A DNA stretch of 64,000 nt from an uncultured Bacteroides sp. (GTDB taxonomy: Bacteria; Bacteroidota; Bacteroidia; Chitinophagales; Chitinophagaceae): contig CABHOP010000089.1 of assembly GCA_902168085.1 (NCBI GenBank), positions 1 through 64,000 on the forward strand, in the 5' to 3' direction. Under the pieces are notes generated by a model. It was given only the letters and a program-made list of their open reading frames with translations. It did not search any database and was not told where the DNA came from. A program made the position numbers and the translations under genes. The stretch's first letter is position 1; each line of letters begins with the position of its first letter. Positions 24,811-33,459 of the stretch are shown here, one piece after another.

Positions 24811-26736
24811 TTAATAAGATCCACCAACACGGCGGTTATTCAATGTTTTTATTTTAGAAGAAGGAAGCTTTTCAGGTGCAGATTCAAATGCGATGTTTTC
24901 ATTTAATGAAGAAATGAATTTCAGCAAGTGGTTTTTATCCTGCACTGTCAGCTTCAATGAATCTGATGACAGCGTCTGGTTCTCTACATGCAGTCCCCTG
25001 CCTGCACCGCCGCCAGCATTGTAAAAGTCTATCACCTCGCCCATAGTATTGAATACGCCATTGTGCATATATGGTTTGGTATAGTCTGCATTACGGATAC
25101 TACCGGTACGGAAAGCATTAGCTGTTTCATACGCAGGGTTTATTTCATAGCGTCCCTTGTCTTTGCTCAGTGCTTTAAAATTTTTATCAGCTGGTACACC
25201 CAGCACTTCAAATTCAGAACCTATATACGGTGGCTTCACGCCATTAAACTGTGGCACGAAGTGGCAGGTAGCACATTGTGCCTTGCTCATAAACAGGTTG
25301 AACCCTTCTTTAGTAGCGGCATCAACCATTCCATGATTATTCATTGCGGCATCGAAAGGAGAATAGTATTTGCTGAATTTGCTGTAGTAGAAAGTGATGG
25401 CAGATGCAATATGATCCATCGTTACTTCTTTTTCCTGCGGTGTGTATTTCAACAGTTTATTGAAGGCGTTGCTGTATTCTTTGCAGCTCATTACTTTTTC
25501 CAGTACTTCTTTTTCATTGCTGCCCATTTCATTAGGATTGCATATCACATCTTTCGTTTGATTTTGCAGGGATATATGCTTGCCATCCAGCATGGTAAGG
25601 TGGTTATACTCTACATTGATAAGCGATGGTGCATTCCTGGGTAGGAAATTGCTATGGTCAAAGTGATGTGAAGTAGTAAGTACTGTATCGGTAAAGTATG
25701 CAGTAGGGTTGTGGCAAGATGCACAGCTACGCATATTATTGGCAGATAATATGGGGTCGTAGAAGAGCAGTTTGCCAATACGGTCTATTTCAGCAAGGCC
25801 TTCTTCATCATTCACACGCAGGAAGATGCCTTTAGGGTTCTGGCCATTGTACAGCGTTTTGCTGAATATGGTTGCGGTGCTTTTGTTCAGCGAATAATCC
25901 AGCAGGTTTTTGGATATCACTTTATAGTCGCGTATCAATTGCTGGTTGATGGTGAACAGTGGGTTTACGTATTCTTTTAAGAAAGTAAAGTGGTCGAATT
26001 TGGTGTAGTCTTCCGACTGTGTTTCTACAAAAGCAACCGTTTTAGCATACAGCTGTGTATATTCAGCTGTGAGCGGTGTGGCCGGAAAGCTTTCATTGAA
26101 TGTATTGTATGTGTTGCCAACATCCGCCAGCATCTGTTTCAGCTCCGGTATTACGCGGTCAGTATTCGGGCATTCAAACCCCGTGGTATATATGGCAGCC
26201 AGGTTTAGCAGGAATAAGCGATTGCAAAGATAAAAGTGGTGGTATGTATTCAGCTGGCTTGTAATAGAGTCGGCGCCATACGTTTCAAAAACGACAATAG
26301 ACTGCGTTATCAGCGATTTGAGAGAATCCTTTGTGATATGCTCTTCGTCAAGGTACAGTTCTGCAAGGGTCAAACCTGCGCCTTCACGTTTATATGGGTT
26401 CTCAAATTTTTCAAACACTTCAGTTTCCCACTCTACAGGTAGGGGGCTGTTTATTTTTTTATACGCCAGGGGTTCCAGGTAGCGCAGCCAGTAGTCCATT
26501 GATTTCATGGAAAGCCTGGTAATGGCTATTTCCTGTTTAATGTGCGCTACATCAGCAGGTTTACTTAAGTCGCTGCCATCTATAACAGCCAGAAGTTTTT
26601 GTTCTTGCTGTTTAAAGCTTTGCAAGCGTTGCAAATAATGTTTGGCATATGCATCCGGCTGTGTAGCCGTATTGCGAAAAGAATAGAAGATAGCAATACC
26701 TGCAAGGAAAAGAATGAGTATGTACTTCTTATTCAT
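24811..26736 (-). CDS. Di-heme cytochrome c peroxidase (CcpA/MauG family) with extra N-terminal domain
   Basis: This is a 641-residue protein with an N-terminal signal anchor (about 1-20). The C-terminal half is a di-heme peroxidase: CASCH at 338-342 and CATCH at 488-492, preceded by GKLLFYDPILSANN and followed by AFRTGSIRNADYTKPYMHNG. The first 300 residues form an all-helical domain that standard peroxidases of about 350 residues lack; it vaguely recalls imelysin-like helical domains. The family reduces hydrogen peroxide or carries out related oxidations in the periplasm. I chose the ATG at 26736 because the frame upstream of it has no signal sequence. It is operonic with the heme lipoprotein. 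Confidence 0.88.
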   Translation of the reverse strand: MNKKYILILFLAGIAIFYSFRNTATQPDAYAKHYLQRLQSFKQQEQKLLAVIDGSDLSKPADVAHIKQEIAITRLSMKSMDYWLRYLEPLAYKKINSPLPVEWETEVFEKFENPYKREGAGLTLAELYLDEEHITKDSLKSLITQSIVVFETYGADSITSQLNTYHHFYLCNRLFLLNLAAIYTTGFECPNTDRVIPELKQMLADVGNTYNTFNESFPATPLTAEYTQLYAKTVAFVETQSEDYTKFDHFTFLKEYVNPLFTINQQLIRDYKVISKNLLDYSLNKSTATIFSKTLYNGQNPKGIFLRVNDEEGLAEIDRIGKLLFYDPILSANNMRSCASCHNPTAYFTDTVLTTSHHFDHSNFLPRNAPSLINVEYNHLTMLDGKHISLQNQTKDVICNPNEMGSNEKEVLEKVMSCKEYSNAFNKLLKYTPQEKEVTMDHIASAITFYYSKFSKYYSPFDAAMNNHGMVDAATKEGFNLFMSKAQCATCHFVPQFNGVKPPYIGSEFEVLGVPADKNFKALSKDKGRYEINPAYETANAFRTGSIRNADYTKPYMHNGVFNTMGEVIDFYNAGGGAGRGLHVENQTLSSDSLKLTVQDKNHLLKFISSLNENIAFESAPEKLPSSKIKTLNNRRVGGSY

Positions 26737-26779
26737 AACAAAACGATGAAATATTAGATTGTGCTTAAAATTCAAACAG

Positions 26780-26805
26780 GGTGCGCTACCTGTGCAGCGC
26801 ACCCT
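26780..26805 (-). terminator. Terminator of the PhoX-like gene
   Basis: GGGTGCGCT (26780-26788) pairs with AGCGCACCC (26797-26805) around an 8-base loop. On the minus strand TGTTTGAATTTT follows. It lies 30 bases after the stop at 26836, so the peroxidase gene needs its own promoter or readthrough. Confidence 0.65.
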
Positions 26806-26835
26806 TATTTGGGTAAACTTTTTATGGACAATTAA

Positions 26836-28947
26836 TTAGTGCGCTACAACTAGTCTTGTTCTTGTTACTACTGAACCTGCTTCTATCTGAACGAAGTAGA
26901 TACCGCTAGGTACAGTTGATGTATTCAAAACAACATTTTGCTCGCCTGCCCTGAATTGGTTAACTATAGCAGGAACCACAGTCTTGCCGTTCAGGTCTAT
27001 CAGGTTGATGATCACTTTTTCTTCTTTCTTCAGTGTTAAAGAAACAGTGGTAGCATCACCTGTCGGGTTAGGGTATAGTTTCACGAAAGATGAACCATCT
27101 ACAGCATTAATGCCAACTGCGTTCAGGGCAACGCCTTGGACTGCAAAATCATAGCTGCCTTCATTGAAATCGTTGTTGCTTACGTTTACTGTAGCTGTAC
27201 GTAGGCCTACTGCTGTAGGTGCAAACTGCACAGTGATGGTTTGAGCTTTTCCTGAATCAATAGTGAGTGGGAATGTTGGAGGTGTTACTAATGTAAACTC
27301 ACCTGCGTTTGCGCCACCAATGTTGATACCTTTAACAGTCAGTTTACCGGGACCTGCATTCTGAATGCTGAAAGTTTTTGTAGTTGTAGTATTTACCGGA
27401 ATGTTACCAAAGTCTGTGTTGTCACCTGTAGATGGTGTATTGTCGCCTTTGTTGATAGTATTATTGTTGCCGCTGATACTTACTTCAGGATTAGCTTTAT
27501 AGCTATCAGGGTTGAACAATGCAAATATTTGGCCGTTCTCAACTACTTCGCCGGATATTGAAGTAACACCGTTAGTAGTGTGCGCCTGGTCAACACCGAT
27601 GAACATACCGGGGCCCAGTATCTCTTGTGCATCGATGATACCTGAAGCCTCTTCATCTTGTGTCAGGAAGTTAGCACCGCCGGTTACGAAGCGTGTAGCA
27701 TCGTGAGAAGCAATTTCTACAAGCGCATCAGTAGCTATAGTATACTGCCATGTTCTGCCCAGACGGGCGTTGTTACCTACGTCCTCTTGTATAAGGATGT
27801 GACCCCAGTTGTCGATAGTCATGTTATCCATCATCTCAGCACCTTCGGTACCTTCCAGCAATACGGTAGCTGTACCACCTGCTGCAGGGTTGCTGATGTC
27901 ATTAAATCGTAACCTCCACAGACGGCTTTTGCCACCTGAAGCAGTAACAGTGTTGGTAGTTAGTATATAGAAATCTGATGGGTTCTGAGGGTCCCATGCA
28001 CCATCTTCAGGGCGCAGGAAGCCTGTAACACCCAGGTTGTTGCTGTTTGTGTTCAGTGTAGCACCTGTAGCATTATAAACGGTACCCATATCGATACATG
28101 TAAATGCTGTACCAGGAGCAGGTATACCGGCAGTTGTTTCCATTGCCAGGCCTGTTATAGCTATGCCATACAGTTTACCACCTGTCAACCCCGCTTTCTC
28201 TATGTCCAAGCCGGTATTTTTCTTAGTACCTACATACAGATAAACCTGGCCGGTAGGAGAAGCATCATCCATACCCATGACGATAGTAGTATCGCTGGGT
28301 CTTGGGTTAGCTACAGAGTTTTCCCATGAGAATTTACCCAGGTAAGGCAGTTCATATGTATTGCCTGCTGTAGCACCGCTAATAACGTGTGCGAAAGCGC
28401 GGCCTTCGCTACCTGTTTCTTCACCATTCATCATGATGCGGGCTTGGGTACCTTTACCTGTTGCAGCATTATAATAAGCAGTAGGTGCAGCCAGGTCGCC
28501 AGAACAGAAACGGCCCATGCCTTTTGTCATTGGGGTGGCTACAGAGTATGCTACATAAGAAGAAGTGGCAACATCCCAAAGGTGAACGCGTTGTGTAAGA
28601 TCTCCGCCGCTGATAACGCGTAAGTCAGATTTGTTGATGATCCATTTAGAAACGAATGCACCTTTTGAACCATGTGCCCTTACAACGCCTGATGCATCGC
28701 CTATTTCGTGGTTCAGAACGAATGTGAACGTGCCATCACCATTGTCGAAAGCGCCGGAACCATCCGGTAAGCCTACCATCCGGTAACCATTTATCACATC
28801 GCCTACGGATAGTATAGAAGTTATCTTAACATCAGGCAGTGAGTTGGTTAAAAATGGGGTTTGCGATGAACTGGGCCCGGTAGCGAGCTGCGCATTGGCC
28901 ATAGCTGCCAGCGCCAGGCAGCCACCTGTGAGTAATCCTTTTTTCAT
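26836..28947 (-). CDS. PhoX/DUF839-like exported protein with type IX sorting domain
   Basis: This is a 703-residue protein. It has a signal peptide (1-19, ending AMANA-Q). A DUF839/PhoX-like beta-propeller part (about 30-460) has GSGAFDNGDGTFTFVLNHEI, EETGSEGRAFAHVISG and WDPQNPSDFYILTTNT. A choice-of-anchor-D/ASPM-type Ig-like domain (about 490-610) has FGNIPVNTTTTKTFSIQNAG. A C-terminal type IX secretion sorting domain (about 620-703) has VKLYPNPTGDATTV and SGIYFVQIEAG. It is predicted to be exported through the outer membrane and attached to the cell surface or released. PhoX enzymes are Ca/Fe phosphatases, but I cannot confirm their metal ligands here. The ATG at 28947 is chosen over the in-frame start 27 bases upstream because the signal peptide begins there. 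Confidence 0.88.
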   Translation of the reverse strand: MKKGLLTGGCLALAAMANAQLATGPSSSQTPFLTNSLPDVKITSILSVGDVINGYRMVGLPDGSGAFDNGDGTFTFVLNHEIGDASGVVRAHGSKGAFVSKWIINKSDLRVISGGDLTQRVHLWDVATSSYVAYSVATPMTKGMGRFCSGDLAAPTAYYNAATGKGTQARIMMNGEETGSEGRAFAHVISGATAGNTYELPYLGKFSWENSVANPRPSDTTIVMGMDDASPTGQVYLYVGTKKNTGLDIEKAGLTGGKLYGIAITGLAMETTAGIPAPGTAFTCIDMGTVYNATGATLNTNSNNLGVTGFLRPEDGAWDPQNPSDFYILTTNTVTASGGKSRLWRLRFNDISNPAAGGTATVLLEGTEGAEMMDNMTIDNWGHILIQEDVGNNARLGRTWQYTIATDALVEIASHDATRFVTGGANFLTQDEEASGIIDAQEILGPGMFIGVDQAHTTNGVTSISGEVVENGQIFALFNPDSYKANPEVSISGNNNTINKGDNTPSTGDNTDFGNIPVNTTTTKTFSIQNAGPGKLTVKGINIGGANAGEFTLVTPPTFPLTIDSGKAQTITVQFAPTAVGLRTATVNVSNNDFNEGSYDFAVQGVALNAVGINAVDGSSFVKLYPNPTGDATTVSLTLKKEEKVIINLIDLNGKTVVPAIVNQFRAGEQNVVLNTSTVPSGIYFVQIEAGSVVTRTRLVVAH

Positions 28948-29211
28948 ATATGTCAAAGTGGTTTGTACTCGCAAAAGTGGTCTTAGTGTGTTATGCCAAC
29001 ATGTCTGGCGTGTTAACTAAAGGTGAATTAAATGTTATAGGGTATTCGGATGCAAAACATGTTATGAAAAAATAAATTCAAATGTTTCCTGTTGTGGTAC
29101 TAACATTTATTGTGTTATTTACGTCAAAGAGAGAAAACCTACGCTATTTGAATATTTCTACATGTTATTTTGACTGATCACCATAACATACAAGGTCAGC
29201 ATGATAAGCCT

Positions 29212-29751
29212 ATGCCAATCGGGGATTCCCTTCCCCGGCTAATAAACCATTGCCTGAAGGGTAGCAGGACCGCCCAGAAACAACTTTATGATGCCTATGC
29301 TCCATTTTTATACGGAGTGGTAAGAAGATATCTATACAATCAGCAGTTCGCTGGAGAAGTATTGAATGATGCTTTTTATAAAATACTGACCAGGCTTGAC
29401 CAGTATTCTTTTAAAGGATCGTTTGAAGGCTGGATGCGCAGGATAGTGCTGAATGTGATAACAGACCATATAAGACAAAATGTGAAACACGAAGTGATTG
29501 TGGCAAATAGTGTGGAAGATTACAATCCGCTTATTGAAGATTCAGGGCTCAACAAACTGTCTTACAAAGAGTTGTTGGCATTAATACACGCATTGCCGGA
29601 TACCCAGCGGGCTGTTTTCAACTTATATGTGTTTGAAGATTTCTCGCACAAGGAAATAGCAGAGCATATTGGAATAACAGAAATAAACAGCAGATGGCAC
29701 TTGAATGATGCCAGAAGAAGACTAAAAGAAAAGATAACAAGAAATATGTAG
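29212..29751 (+). CDS. ECF sigma factor paired with an envelope-spanning anti-sigma candidate
   Basis: This is a 179-residue sigma-70 family protein. Region 2 (about 10-75) has AQKQLYDAYAPFLYGVVRRY, AGEVLNDAFYKILTRLDQY and SFEGWMRRIVLNVITDHIR. Region 4 (about 115-175) has LPDTQRAVFNLYVFEDFSHK and the helix-turn-helix EIAEHIGITEINSRWHLNDA. The ATG at 29212 fits the usual distance to region 2. A TTG start 42 bases upstream is possible but overlaps a promoter-like TTATTTTG (29165-29172). The gene is followed after 12 bases by the membrane protein at 29764, the normal place for its anti-sigma factor. Confidence 0.9.
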   Translation: MPIGDSLPRLINHCLKGSRTAQKQLYDAYAPFLYGVVRRYLYNQQFAGEVLNDAFYKILTRLDQYSFKGSFEGWMRRIVLNVITDHIRQNVKHEVIVANSVEDYNPLIEDSGLNKLSYKELLALIHALPDTQRAVFNLYVFEDFSHKEIAEHIGITEINSRWHLNDARRRLKEKITRNM

Positions 29752-29763
29752 TAACAAACATTA

Positions 29764-32085
29764 ATGGAAGAAAGCAGGAAAAATATTGACGAACTGTTTA
29801 AACAGGGTTTAGGTGACTATACCGAGCAGCCACCGGCTGAGGTATGGGCTGCCCTTGACAGTCGTTTAACAGATACACACACTCCGAAGCCATCATATAA
29901 ATGGCTGTGGTATCTTATTGCTGCTGTGGTAGTAGGTACGTTGCTATTTTATATAATTAAAAATGCTGCTTCTGAAAAGGCTACGAAACACGCAAGGGTG
30001 GAAGATGTAGTGCCACTTGCTGCTGGAAACGAGCCAGATAATAATGCCAATATTTTAAATCCTGGAGTGTCGGATACGGAAGCAACAGCAAACGGAGGAA
30101 ACAAAAATGCTCAGCCGGAAAAAGAAGAAACAAAAAGAAACAAAATAAACACAGGCAATATAGGAGCGGCTGAAGCAGGGATAGAAAAAGCCCCCGATAA
30201 TAAAGATAGGGATCAAGATAAGGATGCTCCACATACTGGCGGCAATATAGGTAGCACAAATGGTGAGCATGCAAATACCGGCACCAGAGCTGTTAACAGT
30301 AAAAAGCCTGCAAATACAAGTAAGGCGACGGGAACGAGTAGTAACGGTAATGCAACCAAAAGCAGAAATAAAGATGTAAATAAGAAGGACAGGGTTGACG
30401 GCGGCGGCACCGGTAATAGCAATAATGCTAAAGGAACTACATCGGCAAGTACCAATAGAAGCGGACAAGCTGAAAAGAAGAAAAATGTAGATAGCAAACG
30501 GGAAAGCGGCAATAGCAAAACTACCGATAGCAGAACAGCAAATAATACCCAAAGCAAAACACCTCAAAAATCCAGTAAACAGCTGGGGGGTGAAATACGA
30601 AATACGGATAATACACCGGAAACGTCTGCTACAAATAGCAAGCCTGGAAAGTTGGGGTCAAACAATCAGCAAAGAAAACAACAGAGTGCTAACGATACTA
30701 ACAAAGGGTATGGAAATAATGCGAGCAATACTGCAAGTAATAATAGTGGTGTAAATACCCCGCAAGCTAAAACGAACAATAACAAGGGTACGGTGCAGAA
30801 TAAATCGGCAACAGGTGGTGAAACGAAGAAGGCGAATTCAAGAACAAGTGCTGGAAAGGGCAGCAATGATACAGACAAGTCATCAACAGCCAAAAATAAA
30901 AACAAGAAGGCTGGAAATGATAGAACCCAACCGGAGCGCCGCAAAGAAGAAACCTCTGATAACAGTACAGCTAAAAATGAAAATACTACGGATAGCCAAA
31001 CAGGTAGTGCTGATAGTTCCGTTCCCAGGAATAATACCGGTAGTGGAGGTGGTAGCAAAGTGCCGAAGGAGATTGTAACACAGGAGAATAAAGACATAAA
31101 ATATGAGAGCGCTTTTGTAGCAGATAAAAACCGTGAAGGTGGGATAAAAGTGAGCGATTATATGGATACTGAAAATGACGGTGAACAAGGAAGTGATGTG
31201 GCCGGGGATATCGTGCAGAAAGAAGAAAAACCACAAGCTAAAGGTGGCGGTGGCGGTAGCACTTCGGCAGAAGAAGAAAAGAAAGAAAAACAAAACAGGA
31301 AAGGCAAATTTGATTTTGGAGCCAAGATGGGGTATGAAGCAGCCTTCGGCTCTTACAACGCCAATAAAATAGTAGTAACGCCGTATGTGCAGTACTCCAT
31401 TGCACGGAATATTTCCATACTACTGCAGCCTACAGTTAAATATGCAACAATCAACAAGACAGATATTGGTGATGCACAGGCCTATTACAGGAAAGGTGCT
31501 ACCCGGCTGGATTCCAACCACATATACATACCCAGTACAGATACATTTGTTGTGGACAGCGTAATACGCAGGTATTACCATTCGGGTACTTACGATTCCA
31601 TATCTGTAAAAAGCGCTATAGCACAAAAAAAGTATTGGGAAATTGAATTGCCTGTACTACTGCAGTATAAGTTAAGCAAACAGCTTAGTTTCTTTTTTGG
31701 AGGTTCTGTAAACTTTAGTAAAGTGGTGCAGATAAAAGATGAACTATTGGAAACAAATGGATTTACCTGGAGCGATAGTACCATTTACCCCGCTGCGCCC
31801 GATCCGAGTCCAAGGCCTGTAGTGCCAACAGGCGAGAGCAAAGTACAGTATAACGGTAAGCCGTTCAACGAATATACCGGCAACCTGTACCCCAATGCCA
31901 CAACAAATCCTGTTCGTGTCAATCTGATGTTTGGTGTGGATTATCATGTAACAGACCGCTTGTTCTTTGATTTGCTGCTGCAGCAAAATGTATCGAACCT
32001 GAACAATATACCTAACAAGAGTGTAAGGGATATCTACAAACAATCTTACATACGGGTAGGCATTGGTTACAGGTTTAGCAAATAA
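29764..32085 (+). CDS. Candidate dual-membrane-spanning anti-sigma factor: membrane anchor, long disordered linker, outer-membrane barrel
   Basis: This is a 773-residue protein with three parts. Residues 1-46 are cytoplasmic and resemble the helical N-terminus of Bacteroidota anti-sigma proteins (NIDELFKQGLGDYTEQPPAE, VWAALDSRL). Residues 47-66 form one transmembrane helix (WLWYLIAAVVVGTLLFYII). Residues 67-514 are a low-complexity stretch dominated by Asn, Lys, Thr, Ser and Gly with almost no aromatic residues. Residues 515-773 have the alternating pattern of an outer-membrane beta-barrel domain and end in YIRVGIGYRFSK, with an aromatic residue near the C-terminus as in barrel insertion signals. 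It lies 12 bases after an ECF sigma gene. I recall a family called Dma in Bacteroides with this architecture that spans both membranes and controls a sigma factor. Membership is an inference. Confidence 0.85.
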   Translation: MEESRKNIDELFKQGLGDYTEQPPAEVWAALDSRLTDTHTPKPSYKWLWYLIAAVVVGTLLFYIIKNAASEKATKHARVEDVVPLAAGNEPDNNANILNPGVSDTEATANGGNKNAQPEKEETKRNKINTGNIGAAEAGIEKAPDNKDRDQDKDAPHTGGNIGSTNGEHANTGTRAVNSKKPANTSKATGTSSNGNATKSRNKDVNKKDRVDGGGTGNSNNAKGTTSASTNRSGQAEKKKNVDSKRESGNSKTTDSRTANNTQSKTPQKSSKQLGGEIRNTDNTPETSATNSKPGKLGSNNQQRKQQSANDTNKGYGNNASNTASNNSGVNTPQAKTNNNKGTVQNKSATGGETKKANSRTSAGKGSNDTDKSSTAKNKNKKAGNDRTQPERRKEETSDNSTAKNENTTDSQTGSADSSVPRNNTGSGGGSKVPKEIVTQENKDIKYESAFVADKNREGGIKVSDYMDTENDGEQGSDVAGDIVQKEEKPQAKGGGGGSTSAEEEKKEKQNRKGKFDFGAKMGYEAAFGSYNANKIVVTPYVQYSIARNISILLQPTVKYATINKTDIGDAQAYYRKGATRLDSNHIYIPSTDTFVVDSVIRRYYHSGTYDSISVKSAIAQKKYWEIELPVLLQYKLSKQLSFFFGGSVNFSKVVQIKDELLETNGFTWSDSTIYPAAPDPSPRPVVPTGESKVQYNGKPFNEYTGNLYPNATTNPVRVNLMFGVDYHVTDRLFFDLLLQQNVSNLNNIPNKSVRDIYKQSYIRVGIGYRFSK

Positions 32086-32087
32086 GA

Positions 32088-32115
32088 AAAGGAAGCTTTA
32101 CATGCTTCCTTTCTT
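32088..32115 (+). terminator. Terminator of the sigma/anti-sigma operon
   Basis: AGGAAGC (32090-32096) pairs with GCTTCCT (32104-32110) around a 7-base loop and is followed by TTCTT, directly after the stop codon of the barrel protein gene. Confidence 0.7.
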
Positions 32116-32131
32116 ATTAACCCCCGATTGC

Positions 32132-32257
32132 TTATTTTATTACAAAGTATCCCACTGCCAACCATATCAGGCCTTTAACCAGAAAGAACATAAATCCCCA
32201 AAAACCTATTTTACGCAGCCACTTTATGGCTTTGTTTTGTTTAGCTGCCATTTCCAT
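32132..32257 (-). CDS. Tiny single-span membrane protein (41 residues), function unknown
   Basis: The minus strand encodes 41 residues starting MEMAAKQNKAIKWLRKIG and continuing with the hydrophobic helix FWGFMFFLVKGLIWLAVGYF to a final VIK. The layout is a basic N-terminal amphipathic segment followed by one transmembrane helix, with a Lys in the middle of the helix. The ATG shares its first base with the last base of the TGA stop of the upstream monooxygenase gene (TGATG), a classic coupling arrangement. An alternative ATG two codons later gives 39 residues. I do not recognise a named family. It might anchor or modulate a membrane partner or be a small stress protein. Confidence 0.6.
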   Translation of the reverse strand: MEMAAKQNKAIKWLRKIGFWGFMFFLVKGLIWLAVGYFVIK

Positions 32258-32586
32258 CAGTTAGCTATGATTTCGTAGGTTTTAAAATCGCTGGTCATAG
32301 GCATTGGCCTGCCTTCCGCTTTTGCTTGTGCCAGGTCTGCAAAGCCCCTTTTATGGCCTTCCAGGAAAGCTTCAGATTTTGTCCAGTCTTTGAATGCCGT
32401 TTCAGTTTCCCAATAACTTACTATCAGGTAAGCATCACCTTCTTTAGCCGGTTTTAATACATGCATTTCCAGGAAGCCTGGCATCAAGTCTATAGCCTTG
32501 GCACGGCTGCCAAATAATTCTTCAAAACGCTCCCTGTATTCGGGTGTGCAATTGATATAGTTTACGGCAACGAATTTTTTGTTCAT
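32257..32586 (-). CDS. Antibiotic biosynthesis monooxygenase-domain protein (HmoA/HmoB-like)
   Basis: This is a 109-residue ABM-fold protein. VSYWETETAFKDWTKSEAF (about 56-74) followed by LEGHKRG matches the W-x-S/T-E-x-A-F-x-x-W ... H pattern of IsdG/HmoB-type heme-degrading monooxygenases, in which the Trp and His line the heme pocket. The family cleaves heme to release iron, though some ABM proteins have other substrates. The start is ATG at 32586, since the upstream frame has no conserved sequence. It has a perfect -7 element 19 bases upstream and overlaps the tiny membrane protein gene at its stop. Confidence 0.8.
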   Translation of the reverse strand: MNKKFVAVNYINCTPEYRERFEELFGSRAKAIDLMPGFLEMHVLKPAKEGDAYLIVSYWETETAFKDWTKSEAFLEGHKRGFADLAQAKAEGRPMPMTSDFKTYEIIAN

Positions 32587-32604
32587 TCTTACAATTTTAT
32601 GACA

Positions 32605-32612
32605 CAAAACTA
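32605..32612 (-). promoter_or_regulatory. Promoter -7 element of the HmoB-like gene
   Basis: The minus strand reads TAGTTTTG, a perfect TAnnTTTG, 18 bases before the ATG at 32586. The expected leader is only about 12 bases. Confidence 0.45.
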
Positions 32613-32675
32613 TCCTTGCCATACAATTGTCATTTCAATAAACAGGAAAATCAATTTGCAAAAACGGGAAATAGA

Positions 32676-33380
32676 CTAGCCCTCCAGGTGGATGGAGATA
32701 ACGATCATGCGCGTGTTTATCTGCTCTATCGCATTGCTTAAAGGAATACGGGAATCTTTATATTGCTGATTCATCAGCCCCTGGCTTAGCTTTATTTCGG
32801 GAGAGAAGATAAAGTTTGGGTAATAAAACTCGAAGCCTACCCCTATTTCATAACCGGCATCAAAAGGGCGCACTTTCAAAAATTCGTCTCTGCGGCGCGA
32901 ACGTGCATTTGCTGCCAGGTCAATATCAAACTTACCACCTGCCAAACCATAAAAGCGGAAATTGCCGATGCGGTCGCTTTTAAACTTCAACTGTAGGGGC
33001 ATGTGCATATATATAGACTCTATCGAACGGTTATAGATGCTATCTGTGCCTATTACGCTGCGTGTATTTACCTTCAGGCGTTTTTCTGCAAAAGCGAGCG
33101 ATGGTACAAAACGGAGATCTATAAACTTTGAAAGCCTGAGGTTACCCATCAAGCCAAGGTTAAACCCCGGGCCAAAGCGGCTCTCTATGATTTTAAAAGT
33201 ATCCTGTTCTGTGAAAGATTCGGTATAGCGCAGGCGGTAGGAAGAATAGTTGAGCCCGAAAGTAATGCCGAAATAATAGGCTTTGTCATCATGCTCTGCC
33301 ATGTTCAATACTTTACGTTGCGCGTGAGCATTAAAACATAGTATTGAAATTAATATGGTTATTATAAAGCGATTGAGCAT
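32676..33380 (-). CDS. porT: Type IX secretion / gliding outer-membrane protein PorT
   Basis: This is a 234-residue beta-barrel protein with a signal peptide (1-20, ending FNAHA-Q). Blocks typical of the PorT family are YYFGITFGLNYSSYRLRY (about 34-51), GPGFNLGLMGNLRLSKFIDL with RFVPSLAFAEKRL (about 68-100), and GYEIGVGFEFYYPNFIFSPE near the C-terminus. The protein ends in MIVISIHLEG. PorT is needed for type IX secretion of proteins with a C-terminal sorting domain, such as the PhoX-like protein at 26836. The ATG at 33380 is chosen because it begins the signal peptide; the frame is open 90 bases further upstream. A -7 element lies at 33452. Confidence 0.88.
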   Translation of the reverse strand: MLNRFIITILISILCFNAHAQRKVLNMAEHDDKAYYFGITFGLNYSSYRLRYTESFTEQDTFKIIESRFGPGFNLGLMGNLRLSKFIDLRFVPSLAFAEKRLKVNTRSVIGTDSIYNRSIESIYMHMPLQLKFKSDRIGNFRFYGLAGGKFDIDLAANARSRRRDEFLKVRPFDAGYEIGVGFEFYYPNFIFSPEIKLSQGLMNQQYKDSRIPLSNAIEQINTRMIVISIHLEG

Positions 33381-33451
33381 GCTATCCTTACTTAAAAAAC
33401 ATAACGCTGAATACGAAGATACAGTATGTATCCAGTTAAACAGCTGGGTAG

Positions 33452-33459
33452 CAAATGTA
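33452..33459 (-). promoter_or_regulatory. Promoter -7 element of porT
   Basis: The minus strand reads TACATTTG, a perfect TAnnTTTG, about 72 bases before the porT ATG. It also argues for the ATG at 33380, since the longer frame would start upstream of the transcript. Confidence 0.45.

Noticed and set aside
29170-29211. TTG start for the ECF sigma factor at 29170
   Set aside because: Rare start codon, adds 14 residues without conserved pattern, and overlaps a promoter-like octamer. The ATG at 29212 fits better, though this is not certain.
32063-32278. A 71-codon plus-strand frame after the barrel protein
   Set aside because: It starts inside the barrel gene, crosses the terminator and runs antisense to the tiny membrane protein on the minus strand, which has the better coding signs.
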